NCBI GenBank assembly: GCA_024278455.1
Contig: JAJRTE010000152.1
Span: 1-55,023 of the forward strand
Reading direction: 5' to 3'
From: Myxococcota bacterium
GTDB lineage: Bacteria; Myxococcota_A; UBA796; JAJRTE01
Length of the DNA: 55,023 nucleotides
Position numbers and translations under genes: made by a program. How positions within the stretch are numbered: position 1 is the first letter of the stretch; the number at the start of each line of letters is the position of its first letter. Of the stretch, positions 42,852-53,500 are shown piece by piece. Under the pieces are notes generated by a model, which saw only the letters and a list, made by a program, of their open reading frames with translations, was not told the origin of the DNA and did no database searches.

Positions 42852-45800
42852 ATGAACACCCGCCGTCCGAGCCAACGTGTCGCGGCCACCGGGTCAGCCG
42901 GGCGCCGGTCCCGTGTGTCCGCCCTGAAGCCGCTGGTCGTTGCGCTCACAGCGATCAATGCCTGCCTGTTCGTTTCGTTGTATGGCAGTCAAGGCGAGGG
43001 GAGAACGCTCTTCTCCGCCTATGTCGTCCGGGACACCGCCTACCGCCTGTCGGATCTCTATCTTCTCCAGAAGGTGGCAACCCAGGTCGAGCGTGACTAC
43101 GTGGACAAGGAGCGGATCCGGCCCGAGGTCATGTTCGAGGCGGCTCTCGACCAGATACAGCGCGACATCCCGGAAGTGCTGTTTCGCGTGGCCCTGGACC
43201 GGCGCGAGTTGGACATCACGGTGGACGAAGCGCACCGCACCGTGAAACTGCCCCGTATCGAGTCGCTCCAGGATGTGGTGACATCCCTTCGTTCCGCGCT
43301 CGAGTTCGTCGAGCAGCACCTGTACTCGGACATGCCCATGCAGGAAGTCGAGTATGCGGCGATCAACGGGTTTCTGAGCGTCCTGGACCCGCACAGCATT
43401 CTCCTGCCGCCGGAGATGGCCCGGGAGATGGACGTTCAAATCCAGGGTGAATTCGGGGGGTTGGGGATCACCATTTCCCTGCGGGGCGAGGAGCGGCTCC
43501 TGACGATCATCGCCACCCTGCCGGACACGCCGGCGGCTCGAGCCGGGTTGAAACCGGGCGATCGTATCTTGCAGATCGAGGACGAATCGACGATCAACAT
43601 GACCCTTGACGAAGCTGTGAGCAAGCTGCGGGGTGCGGTGCACACCCCGGTGACGATCCTGGTCGAGCGCCAGGGTTGGGAACAACCCCGGAGTCTCACC
43701 ATCGTTCGGGGCACCATCCGTATCCACTCCGTTTCCTCGAGGATGCTGGACGGGCATATCGGCTACGTGCGGATCAAGTCCTTCCAGCACAACACGGCGA
43801 ACGATTTGCGTCGTGCACTCGATCGGTTGGACACGGAAACGGTAAGCGGTTTGCGAGGCCTCGTGCTGGACCTCCGTGGCAATCCCGGCGGGCCGTTGGC
43901 ACAGGCGATCGAAGTGGCCGACACGTTCGTCGCGCGAGGCACGATAGTGTCCACCGTCAAGGGAAGCGACGGGGAGGTGGAGGACGAGGCCGCGCGACAG
44001 CGAGGGACACAACCTCTGTATCCGCTCGCGGTCATCGTCGATGCCGAATCGGCGTCCGCATCGGAGATCGTGGCAGGGGCGCTGAAAAACCTGGATCGTG
44101 GCGTCGTGGTCGGTGACCGGACGTTCGGGAAAGGGTCGGTGCAAAACCTGTACGGCTACCCGAACGACGCCAAGCTCAAGCTTACGATGGCAAAATACCT
44201 GACGCCGGGGCGCAAGTCGATCCAGTCTCTCGGGATCGTCCCCGACATAGGGCTCGCGCCGGTCTACTTCGACGGCACGACTTCCCACCTCTACACCGGT
44301 CTACCCGTCTACCGCGAGAGTGACCTGGACAGTCATCTCGAGGGTGACGAAGAGGCAACCGAGACACCGACGTTCGTTGTCAGGTATTTCAGTGAGGAGG
44401 CATTCGGGTGGGGCGATGGCGCTGCGTCCGGCGAAGATAGTCTCGAGGAGCCAGACGACGGCGCTGCCGGGACACTCGAGGCGACCCCGGACAACCCGCC
44501 GCTCGACGACTTCCAGGTTCAGTTCGCCCACGACCTCCTGGTCGCAGCCGGGAGGCCGACCCGCTCGGAGACCCTTGCTGCGGCCTCCCATTTCCTGGAT
44601 AGCGTCACTGCGGAGCAGGAGGGGCGAATCCAGGCCCAGTTCGCGGAGCAGGGTATCGACTGGTCCCCTGCGGGAAGTTCGGTTGCTGCGTCGCTGCGCG
44701 CCGGGATCTCGTTCGTGCCCGCGGAGGTGACGGCCGGGGAGAAGCTGGAGGTGCACGTCTCGATCTCCAACGAAGGCGAAACGCCGGCGTTCCAGGTGCG
44801 AGCAGAGACCGAAAGCGAACTCGCCGTGCTCGATGCCATGGAGTTCCTTTTCGGCCGTGTCGATCCCGGCGAGACGGTGAGCGCGACCCGGACGGTCCGG
44901 CCGCCGGTCAACCTGTTCTCGCTGGCCGAACCTGTGCGATTGAAGGTGTACCAGGACGCGGAGGTGCCGGTGGTGGAAGTGGAGCACCCGGTCCGCGTGG
45001 GCGCTCGCCCGCGCTCGAGGTTCGCCTATTCCCTGGTCGTCGTGGATGACGGATCGGGACTGTCTCGAGGCAACGGCGACGGCCGAATCCAGCCTGGAGA
45101 GGACATCGATCTGCTCTTGATTCTCAGGAACATCGGCGGAGCGCCGGCGGTCAAGGCCTTTTCCAAGTTGTCGACCAGGAGTGGGAAGTACGTGCGCCTC
45201 CGCCGGGGCACGGTGAGCTTCCCCGAGGTTGGCGTCGGCGAGTGGGTGGCCGGCCGCTTCAGCTTCTCGGTCAAGCCCGGTTTTCGGGGCCGCACCATCC
45301 GCGCCGAGATCGTCTCGGGGGACAGGACGTTTCTTCTGACGCCGCCGGAACGGGTCGTCCTGTCCGTCGAGGCGGCATTGCCGACCGTGGTGGAAGAGGC
45401 TCCGGGCCGGGTGACGGGCCGCGGTGACGGCCCCCTCGAGTTCCGGGAATGTGCCGGGAAGGGCTGTTCGCTATTCCTCGTGGCCAGCGCCGAAGCCGTG
45501 CTGGACGTGACCGGAAAGTTGCCCGGTTGGCTGCGTGTGCGTGTCCCCGTGGGGGCCGACACTGCCAGCGCCTGGGTGGCGAGCGATACCGTTCGTTGGG
45601 TGTCGGACTCCCGGCCAATTTCGGGCACGGAGGAGTTCAAGACCCTCTTTCGGACGGTCCCCCCCCAGGTGGTGTCGCGGCTTCCGGATCTCGAAGTGAG
45701 CGGCGATGTCCAGGAGATCGAAATCCAGGGTGATGTGCTCGACGACACCTCGATTCACGCGTTCTATGTCTTCGTCAACGACCACAAGCAGGTTTTCCGG

Positions 45801-46019
45801 GTCGTGGACCCGGCGGAATGGAGCCGGACCCCGGATGGCCAGGTCCGCTGGCGTTTCTCCCAAAAGGTCCCTCTCGACGAGGGGAGCAACGTGATCGAGG
45901 TGTGGGCCCAGGACGCCCAGCAGCACGAGGCGATGGACGTGTTCCAGGTCTATCGTTGTTCGGAATGCAGCGGGCTGGTGGCCCGTTCGGTCTTCGCGGC
46001 CTCGGGCGCTCGAGATTGA
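42852..46019 (+). CDS. ctpA: C-terminal processing protease (S41) with long beta-rich C-terminal extension
   Basis: A 1055-residue protein. It has an N-terminal membrane segment (about 26-45), a helical cap, a PDZ domain (about 195-290) and an S41 core with Ser402 in ESASASEIVAGA and Lys427 in TFGKGSVQ. The core ends near 500. The additional ~550 residues include Ig/CARDB-like segments (VHVSISNEGETPAFQV; LLLILRNIGGAPAVKAF), an SH3-like part (near 840-910) and a final Ig-like part (SIHAFYVFVNDHKQVF) ending in CSEC. Standard CtpA is about 400-450 residues. It cleaves C-terminal tails of periplasmic proteins; the extension may recruit substrates or bind the wall. It diverges from PBP1A. Confidence 0.93.
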   Translation: MNTRRPSQRVAATGSAGRRSRVSALKPLVVALTAINACLFVSLYGSQGEGRTLFSAYVVRDTAYRLSDLYLLQKVATQVERDYVDKERIRPEVMFEAALDQIQRDIPEVLFRVALDRRELDITVDEAHRTVKLPRIESLQDVVTSLRSALEFVEQHLYSDMPMQEVEYAAINGFLSVLDPHSILLPPEMAREMDVQIQGEFGGLGITISLRGEERLLTIIATLPDTPAARAGLKPGDRILQIEDESTINMTLDEAVSKLRGAVHTPVTILVERQGWEQPRSLTIVRGTIRIHSVSSRMLDGHIGYVRIKSFQHNTANDLRRALDRLDTETVSGLRGLVLDLRGNPGGPLAQAIEVADTFVARGTIVSTVKGSDGEVEDEAARQRGTQPLYPLAVIVDAESASASEIVAGALKNLDRGVVVGDRTFGKGSVQNLYGYPNDAKLKLTMAKYLTPGRKSIQSLGIVPDIGLAPVYFDGTTSHLYTGLPVYRESDLDSHLEGDEEATETPTFVVRYFSEEAFGWGDGAASGEDSLEEPDDGAAGTLEATPDNPPLDDFQVQFAHDLLVAAGRPTRSETLAAASHFLDSVTAEQEGRIQAQFAEQGIDWSPAGSSVAASLRAGISFVPAEVTAGEKLEVHVSISNEGETPAFQVRAETESELAVLDAMEFLFGRVDPGETVSATRTVRPPVNLFSLAEPVRLKVYQDAEVPVVEVEHPVRVGARPRSRFAYSLVVVDDGSGLSRGNGDGRIQPGEDIDLLLILRNIGGAPAVKAFSKLSTRSGKYVRLRRGTVSFPEVGVGEWVAGRFSFSVKPGFRGRTIRAEIVSGDRTFLLTPPERVVLSVEAALPTVVEEAPGRVTGRGDGPLEFRECAGKGCSLFLVASAEAVLDVTGKLPGWLRVRVPVGADTASAWVASDTVRWVSDSRPISGTEEFKTLFRTVPPQVVSRLPDLEVSGDVQEIEIQGDVLDDTSIHAFYVFVNDHKQVFRVVDPAEWSRTPDGQVRWRFSQKVPLDEGSNVIEVWAQDAQQHEAMDVFQVYRCSECSGLVARSVFAASGARD

Positions 46020-46080
46020 CCTGTCTTGCCGCGCATTCCACGGGGCCGTCCCCTGGTCCGGTCCCTGCATACCCGGCGAT

Positions 46081-47361
46081 TCATCCCTCGAGCAGTGCCT
46101 CCACCTCCTTGCGCCGCGGATCGCCCTCTTCCGGCAGCAACGCGAGGGCCTGGGAGACAAACGACCGGGCCTCCTCGTCATTGCTCTGCCACTTGTGGTA
46201 TCGGGCCACGAGGAAGTAGTCGTACCAATCCGCGTCGCCCTGGCGGGCCCGGAAAACCTGGCCGAGCAAGGTATCCACTCGCTGGGGATTGGCCCGCTGG
46301 TCGAGGTATAGTTCGACCAGCGCACGGGCGAGCAACGGGTTGGGGAGGGCCGATGGATTGCATCCGCAGGTGCGAATGCCGTTCTCGAGCACCGCGATGG
46401 CCTCCTGGGCGTCTCCCCTGGCGACGAGCAACTTGGCTTTGAGAATGTGGGACTGCGGATCGCTCCGGTTGCACGCCAGCCCTTCCTCGACCAGGGGTTC
46501 GGCCTCGTCGATTCGATCCAGGTGCACCAGCAGGGCAGCAAGTGTCGTCTTGAGCACCTGGTTGTCCGGTTGGCTCTGCAGCCCGGTCCGTAGCGCTTCC
46601 GCCGCCTCTTCCTTGCGACCCAGGTACATCAGCGCTTCGTACCGGAGAAAGGCTACCGACGGGTGGTCGGACAGGAAAATGGGCGCCGCACCGCGAATGG
46701 CGCCCGTCACGTCGAGCCAGTAGAGGCAACGCTCATAGTCGCCTGTCGCCAGGAACGCTCGAGCCTTTTCGAACGCGAGCAGGCCGGCGGCCTCTTCGTT
46801 GACCGGTTTCACCTGTTCGATCAGCTCGAGCGCTTCTCGAGGTTCGCCCGAGTTGAGGTGCACGTAGGCCCTGGCGAAGGTCTCTCCGAAACGCGAATAC
46901 ACTTCCGCCACGTCGGGGGCCAGAGCAGACAGGTAGACCTGAAACGTGTCCTCGAGGCTCCCTTCGGGCCCGCCCTCCGCCATGTCGTCCTGCTCGAGCG
47001 CGCGGCCCTTTGCCCGGTCCCTGGCCAGGCGGAGTTCCTGGGCCAGGGCTTCAATCTCCTCCTTGGCCTTGTCGTCCGGCGCGTGCTGACGGGCCGTCTC
47101 GAGGCACTCCCTGGCGCGATTGAGTTCTCCGGACTCGAGAGACATCCGGGCTTCGTCCAGGTTGAGCTTGCAGATCCCGCGGATCGCTTCGGTAAAAGCC
47201 TCGCGCAAGGCCGCCTCCACGTCCGGTGGAAGGTCGGAAAAGCCGAGCCCTTCCTTGGCGTCGTCTCGAGCATAGGCATACTGTTCCCGGTCCAACTCCC
47301 GGCGGGCACGCTCGAGGTAGAACCGGGCGTCCTTTTTCTTGAAAATGTCGAAGAGTCCCAT
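46081..47361 (-). CDS. TPR-repeat protein
   Basis: A 426-residue cytoplasmic protein starting MGLFDIFKKKDARFYLERA, with ATG 47361 behind AAGGGAG. It is almost entirely helical repeats of TPR type (ARMSLESGELNRARECLETA; RYEALMYLGRKEEAAEALRTG; HILKAKLLVARGDAQEAIAVLENG). The MGLFDIFKKKD start is typical of small scaffold proteins in this group. It lies 69 bp after uvrA on the same strand. The role is unknown. Confidence 0.8.
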   Translation of the reverse strand: MGLFDIFKKKDARFYLERARRELDREQYAYARDDAKEGLGFSDLPPDVEAALREAFTEAIRGICKLNLDEARMSLESGELNRARECLETARQHAPDDKAKEEIEALAQELRLARDRAKGRALEQDDMAEGGPEGSLEDTFQVYLSALAPDVAEVYSRFGETFARAYVHLNSGEPREALELIEQVKPVNEEAAGLLAFEKARAFLATGDYERCLYWLDVTGAIRGAAPIFLSDHPSVAFLRYEALMYLGRKEEAAEALRTGLQSQPDNQVLKTTLAALLVHLDRIDEAEPLVEEGLACNRSDPQSHILKAKLLVARGDAQEAIAVLENGIRTCGCNPSALPNPLLARALVELYLDQRANPQRVDTLLGQVFRARQGDADWYDYFLVARYHKWQSNDEEARSFVSQALALLPEEGDPRRKEVEALLEG

Positions 47362-47430
47362 GACGTTCTCCCTTTCTGGTCGCGCTGTCATGCCGTCTGG
47401 ATCGGCACCGGCGGACCCTTTGAAGTGGTA

Positions 47431-50259
47431 TCAAGAAGTCGATTCGGCCCTGAGCACACGGCCGGTATGCGAAGCCTCCACTGTGGCGATGTGGCAGGGC
47501 GGCCCGGCGGCGATGATCCGCCCCCCCTGGTCACCTCCCTCCGGACCAAGGTCGATTACCGTGTCGGCGCACCTGATGACGCCGGGGTGGTGCTCGATCA
47601 CCACGACCGTGTTCCCGGCCTCGACGAGTCGGTCGAGCACGTCGAGCAACCGGCTGACATCGTCGAAGTGCAGGCCCGTCGTGGGCTCGTCGAGCAGGTA
47701 GAGTGTCCGGCCGGTGTCCGGCCGAGCCAGCTCCCGGGACAATTTCAGACGCTGGGCCTCGCCCCCGGATAGCGTGGTGGCCGGTTGACCCAACGGAAGG
47801 TAGCCCAGCCCCACGTCGATCATCGTCCGGAGGATACGCGCGATCTTGGCATGGTTGCGCAGCAGGGCATACACCTCCTCGACGGTCATCTCCAGGATGT
47901 CCGCGATCGAATGGTTCCTGTACTTGACCTCGAGTGTCGCTTCGTTGAAGCGGCGGCCGCCGCAGACTTCGCAGGGCACGTGGATGTCCGGAAGGAAGTG
48001 CATGGCGATGCGCCTGGTTCCGTCTCCCGAACAGGCCTCGCACCTCCCCCCCTTCTCGTTGAAGCTGAACCGCCTCGGGCCGTATCCGCGCACCCGGGCT
48101 TCCGGAAGCTGCGCAAACAGGGCACGGATGGCATCGAACACCTTGGCGTAGGTGGCCGGGGTCGAGCGGTGCGACCTGCCTATCGGGGCCTGGTCGACGT
48201 GGACCACCTTGTCCAGGTGCTCGGCACCCTCGAGGCACCGATGCGCGCCGACAGGCAGCCGTGCATGGTGCAACCGGTTGGCGAGAGCAGGATACAATGT
48301 GTCGTTGATCAACGACGACTTGCCAGCGCCGGACACGCCGGTGACCACCACCAGGTGCCCCAAGGGGATGGAAACATCCACGTTCTGGAGATTGTGATGG
48401 GTGGCGCCTCGTATGGTGAGGGCGGGTCGGCCCGCCAGCGCGCGGGGTGCGCGTTCGCCGATACGCAACCGTCCGGACAGGTAGCCGCCGGTCCGCGAAT
48501 CCTCCAGCGCAGCAAGGTCTCGAGGCGGACCCGAGAAGAGCACGCGGCCTCCTCGCACCCCGGCGCCGGGGCCGAAATCCACCACGTGGTCGGCCTCGAG
48601 GATCGTGGCACGGTCGTGTTCCACCACCACCACGGTGTTCCCGAGGTCTCGCAGGCGCTTGAGCGTGTCCAGCAGGCGCCGCGTGTCTCGAGGATGGAGC
48701 CCGACCGAAGGCTCGTCGAGGACGTACAGAACGCCGGTCAACTCGCTGCCGATCTGGCTGGCCAGGCGGATACGCTGGCCTTCACCGCCGGACAAGGTGG
48801 GGCCCGGGCGCCCCAGAGTGAGGTAGGACAGGCCAAGGTCCACGAGCAGCGCCAGGCGCGAGCGCACCTCCTTGAGCAGTTCGCCGGCGATCCGGGCGTC
48901 CGTCCCGGAGAACTCGAGGGTGTCCAGGAAGGTCATGCATGCGTCAAGGGACAGGCTTTGCAGGTCGGCGATTGACCGGCCGCCCACGGTCACCGCCAGG
49001 GCCTCCCGCCGGAGACGCCGGCCGCCGCACGCTTCGCACGGTGTCTCGCTGAGATAGGACAGGTAGCTCCGCCGCGCACCCTCGCTCCTCGTCTCCCGGA
49101 GTCTGCGCTCGATGAGCGGTATGATTCCCTCGAATGGCACATCCCACGACGAACGACCACGCTTGCTCTTCCAGGTCGCCCGGAACGTGCGGTCACCGGC
49201 ACCGTTGAAGATGATGTCCTGCTGCTCCCTCGAGAGCGCGCGAAACGGCACATCCGTGGGGATGTGCATGGCCTCGAGCGCGGCGGTGATCGTGGCGTGC
49301 ACGGTACCCTTCTTGCGGGCGAACACGTTCGCCCACGGCACGACAGCGCCTTGCTCCAGCGTCAGGTCCGGGTTCGGCACCAGCTTGCCGGGGTCGGGGA
49401 CCATGCACGTGCCGATACCCTGGCATTCGGGGCACATCCCCTGGGGGTGGTTGAAGCTGAAAAGCTGCGGCGTCTTCGCCGGAACCGCGGTGGCGCAGGC
49501 AGGACATTCGAACCGGTCGGCGAACACCCGCTCCTCGCCACCCGCTGCCAGGAGAATGCACCGGCCGTGGCCGTAGGCGAGCGCGGTTTCGACCGAATCG
49601 GCCAACCGCTGCCGCAGCCCGTCCCGTTGCACGAGCCTGTCCACGACCACGTCGAGCCTGTGGGGCACGCGGGCGTCGAACGGAGGCAGATCGTCCAGGG
49701 CATGGATCTCGCCGTCGAATCGGACGCGCACGAATCCCTTGGCACGGGCCTCCATGAGTGCTTCCGCGGTCGCACCGGGCGAGGCGAGGGGCACCGGGGC
49801 CAGCAGGCTGTACCGCGTGCCCGGGGGTAACCTGGAGATCTCGTGCACGATTTCCTGAACGCTCTGCGTCTCGATGGGGGCTCCGCAAGCCGGGCAGTGC
49901 TGGCGGCCGACTCGAGCAAACAGCACGCGGAGGTAGTCATGGATTTCGGTGATCGTTCCCACCGTCGAGCGCGGGTTGTTGGATTGCCTGCCCTGCGTGA
50001 TGGCTATGGTCGGCGACAGTCCCTTGATCGCGTCACAGGCCGGTTTCTGGAACTGGCCGAGGAACTGTCGGGCGTAGGCGGAAAGACTCTCCACGTAGCG
50101 GCGCTGGCCCTCCACGTAGAGCGTATCGAAGGCCAGGGACGACTTGCCCGACCCGGAGACACCGGTGAACACGATGAGACGGCCTCGAGGCAAGCTCAGA
50201 TCGACATTCTTCAGGTTGTGCTGCCTGGCACCTCGAATGATGATTTCGCCGGCGGACAT
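47431..50259 (-). CDS. uvrA: Excinuclease ABC subunit A
   Basis: A 942-residue DNA damage recognition ATPase of nucleotide excision repair. It has two ABC modules: Walker A GVSGSGKSS and GVSGAGKSS, signatures LSGGEGQR and LSGGEAQR, and Walker B VLDEPS and LLDEPT. Zinc modules are visible (CPAC; CPAC...CPEC; CEAC; CEVC). Length and order are normal. The start may be ATG 50259 or the adjacent GTG 50262, both after AGGGG. It acts with UvrB and UvrC, which are not in the window. Confidence 0.96.
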   Translation of the reverse strand: MSAGEIIIRGARQHNLKNVDLSLPRGRLIVFTGVSGSGKSSLAFDTLYVEGQRRYVESLSAYARQFLGQFQKPACDAIKGLSPTIAITQGRQSNNPRSTVGTITEIHDYLRVLFARVGRQHCPACGAPIETQSVQEIVHEISRLPPGTRYSLLAPVPLASPGATAEALMEARAKGFVRVRFDGEIHALDDLPPFDARVPHRLDVVVDRLVQRDGLRQRLADSVETALAYGHGRCILLAAGGEERVFADRFECPACATAVPAKTPQLFSFNHPQGMCPECQGIGTCMVPDPGKLVPNPDLTLEQGAVVPWANVFARKKGTVHATITAALEAMHIPTDVPFRALSREQQDIIFNGAGDRTFRATWKSKRGRSSWDVPFEGIIPLIERRLRETRSEGARRSYLSYLSETPCEACGGRRLRREALAVTVGGRSIADLQSLSLDACMTFLDTLEFSGTDARIAGELLKEVRSRLALLVDLGLSYLTLGRPGPTLSGGEGQRIRLASQIGSELTGVLYVLDEPSVGLHPRDTRRLLDTLKRLRDLGNTVVVVEHDRATILEADHVVDFGPGAGVRGGRVLFSGPPRDLAALEDSRTGGYLSGRLRIGERAPRALAGRPALTIRGATHHNLQNVDVSIPLGHLVVVTGVSGAGKSSLINDTLYPALANRLHHARLPVGAHRCLEGAEHLDKVVHVDQAPIGRSHRSTPATYAKVFDAIRALFAQLPEARVRGYGPRRFSFNEKGGRCEACSGDGTRRIAMHFLPDIHVPCEVCGGRRFNEATLEVKYRNHSIADILEMTVEEVYALLRNHAKIARILRTMIDVGLGYLPLGQPATTLSGGEAQRLKLSRELARPDTGRTLYLLDEPTTGLHFDDVSRLLDVLDRLVEAGNTVVVIEHHPGVIRCADTVIDLGPEGGDQGGRIIAAGPPCHIATVEASHTGRVLRAESTS

Positions 50260-50525
50260 CACCCCTGGAGCCTCGTTTCACGGGTTTGCGAGGACGCCCG
50301 AGTGTAGCCTGGAAACGGCGGGGGCGTCCAGTGCCGATGTGTGTTCGGGGTTGACCGTGGCGGGTGGACACCGTCGGGACGGCGAACTTACTCGGTGAGT
50401 CGTGCGCCGAACTGGTGGCAGGCGGCCGCCTGGTACGCGGCCCGCTGGAGGAACCGTGGCCAGGACAGGGATGGCGGGCTGCTGAACCGGTCGCCTGGGG
50501 CGCCTCCCGGCACAGCGGGTCACGC

Positions 50526-53500
50526 TTACCGAACGAACCACTGGATGTAGGCGCCGCTTCCAGATTCTGACGTGGTGAAGCACTTGTCGCCAAGCGTGGC
50601 CACGCCCATTTCATCCCCGCCGGCCCAGCCGGGACCCCATCCGAACCCGCCCGGGTCGTCGGCGCCGCCGGTGTTGTTGTTCATGTAGGCCCAGGTCGGT
50701 CCGTAGGCATTGTTGTCATTTCCGCACCCGCCCCCTTCGTTGTCGTAGATGGTGAAGTAGACCCGTTGGTCGCGGTTCTTGCACGACTGGTCGGGCTTGC
50801 CGGGCGGGAGGTTCCCTTCGGTCATGGTATAGGAACGGCCCGTAGCGTATGCGCAGTCGAGCGTCCTGGGCATCCAGTCGGCGACCGACTTGTTCCTGGC
50901 CGGATAGATGCCTTCGTAGACGGCGAAATGGAGGGCGCTGTCCTTGAACATCATGTCCGACCAAGCCACAGTCGAGTAGGCGACAGACTTGTAGTCCTGG
51001 TTTCGCCTGGACAGGTCCCCGATGACGCGGGAATCCCAGAGGAGGCTTCGGTTGTCGTAGCTCCAGGTGTTGTTGTTGTCGTCCGCGGTGGTGGCGATCA
51101 GGGTCCATCCTCCCCCATCGGTGGTCATGTCGCAATAGACCTGGAACGGTCCGATCGGCCCGGCCGCGCCGTCCGGGTCGATGATGAAGACGCCGTCGGC
51201 ACTTCCGGGGAGATAGGTAATGATCTCGAGGCAGTTCGGGAAGTAGACGCCCTCGTCCACATCGCCGTCGCAGTCGTCATCCAGGCCGTTGGCCAGTTCG
51301 ACGGCTCCCGGATGGATCATGTCGTTGGTATCCCTGCAGTCCGTGGCGTCGTCCACGTAGCCTGAAGGTTGGGTGCATGCGTCCATGACCACATTCGGGT
51401 CACCGTACCCGTCGGCGTCGGCGTCCTGGTACCATGAGGTGAGGACCTCCTCGTCCACGGTTCCGTCGCAGTCGTCGTCCAACCCGTTGCAGGATTCGGG
51501 TGCATTGGGATAGATCGAGGCATCGTCGTCGGCGCAATCGAGCGCGTTGGTAGCATAGCCCACGACCAGGTCGCAGGAGAGGGTGGTCGAATCGGGGTCA
51601 CCGAAGCCGTCCCCGTCCGCGTCCCGATAGTAGGTGAAGCCCACGCCTTCGTCCACCTGGCCGTTGCAGTTGTCGTCGATGTCGTTGCAGAATTCTGTCG
51701 CGCCGGGGTGGACCGTGTTGCTGTCGTCGTCGCAGTCGGTTCCGTCGACCACGTAGCCGGGGGGCGCCGAGCAGGCTTCTACCTGGTTGTCCGGATCGCC
51801 GTAGCCGTCCCCGTCCAGGTCGCTGAAATAGGGTGTCAAGACCTGCTCGTCGACAGCACCGTCGCAGTCGTCGTCGACCCCGTTGCATGCCTCGCTTGCG
51901 CCGGGGTGGGCGGCCGGGTCCTGGTCGTCGCAATCGGTGGCATCGGCGACATAGCCGGAAGGCGGGTCGCAGTCCTGGACCGAAACGGCGGCGTCTCCGT
52001 AGCCATCGCCGTCGCTGTCGAAGTAGAACGTGCTGCTGACCATCTCGTCGATTTCGCCGTCGCAGTCGTCGTCCTTTCCATTGCAACGCTCCGGCGCTCC
52101 GGGATAGACCTCGTCGTTGGTGTCGCGGCAGTCGGTGGCGTCGGCCACGTAGCCGGAGGGAGCCTCGCATGCTTCGACGCTGATCGCGGCGTTTCCGAAC
52201 CCGTCCTGGTCCGCGTCCTGGTAGAACGGCACCTCGACCCCTTCATCGATCGCCCCGTCGCAGTCTTCATCCAGGCCGTTGCAGATTTCGGGGGCGTCAG
52301 GGTAGATGGTGGCCGCGCCGTCGTCGCAGTCGGTGGCATCGGCGACGAACCCTTCCGGTGGCGCACAGGCGCTCGCGGTAAGGTCCGGATTCCCGAAACC
52401 ATCCCCGTCCGCATCCTGGAAGAAGGTCGCCTGGACATCCTCGTCGACCTGGCCGTCGCAATCGTTGTCCACCTCGTCACAGGATTCCTCGGCACCCGGA
52501 TGGTTGTCGGCGGATGTGTCGTCGCAGTCCGAGCTGTCCTCCACGAGGCTCTCGGAACCGGAACAGGACAGGACCGGCGCCTCCGGGTCACCATATCCGT
52601 CGTGGTCCCCATCCGTGTACCAGGTGGTACGGTCCACGGCGTCGTCATCGATGACGTTGTCGCAGTTGTTGTCGACCCCGTCGCACAGTTCATCGGCTTC
52701 GGGGTGAATGGCCTCGCTGCCGTCGTTGCAGTCGGTCCCACCTGCGTCCACCGCATCGAACCCGTCACCGTCCACATCTGTCAGATCGGCGCCTGTGCAG
52801 TCCTGGTCCACGCCGTCGTAGGGGATTTCGGACGCGCCTGGATGGATGTTCGGGTCCTGGTCGTCGCAGTCGGTCCCGCCGGGGGAGGCGGTGGAAGCGT
52901 ACCCGTCTTGGTCCACGTCGGTGAGGTCCTCCCCGTCGCAATCCTGGTCGATCCCGTCGTACGGGACTTCATCGGCGCCTGGATAGACCGTGGGGTCCGT
53001 GTCGTCGCAATCGGGCCCCTCGTCGCCCCCGGTGGAACCATCCTGATCCACGTCGGTGAGATCCTGCCCGTCGCAATCCTGGTCGATCCCGTCGTAAGGT
53101 ACCTCGTCCGCCCCTTCGTAGACGGAGGCGTCGTAGTCGTTGCAATCTCCGTCGGCTTCGGAGTAGCCGTCCCCGTCGTCGTCGGTGGTGCTCAGGTTCT
53201 CGTCCACCGATCCGTCGCAGTCGTTGTCCCTGCCGTCGGCGTATTCGTCCGCGCCGGGATGGGTGTACTGGTCCTGGTCGTCGCAATCCTGCCCCCCGGC
53301 CTGCGTGGCGTCGAAACCATCCCCGTCCACATCGGTCAGGTCGGCCCCCGAACAGTCCTGGTCCACCCCGTCGTAGGGCACCTCCTCCAAGAGCGGGCTC
53401 CGGCCGGGGTCCTCGTCGTCGCAGTCCTCCCCATCGGCCCCGCCATCGACGCCGTCCCCGTCCACGTCGGTCAGGTCTCCGCCCGAACAGTCCTGGTCCA

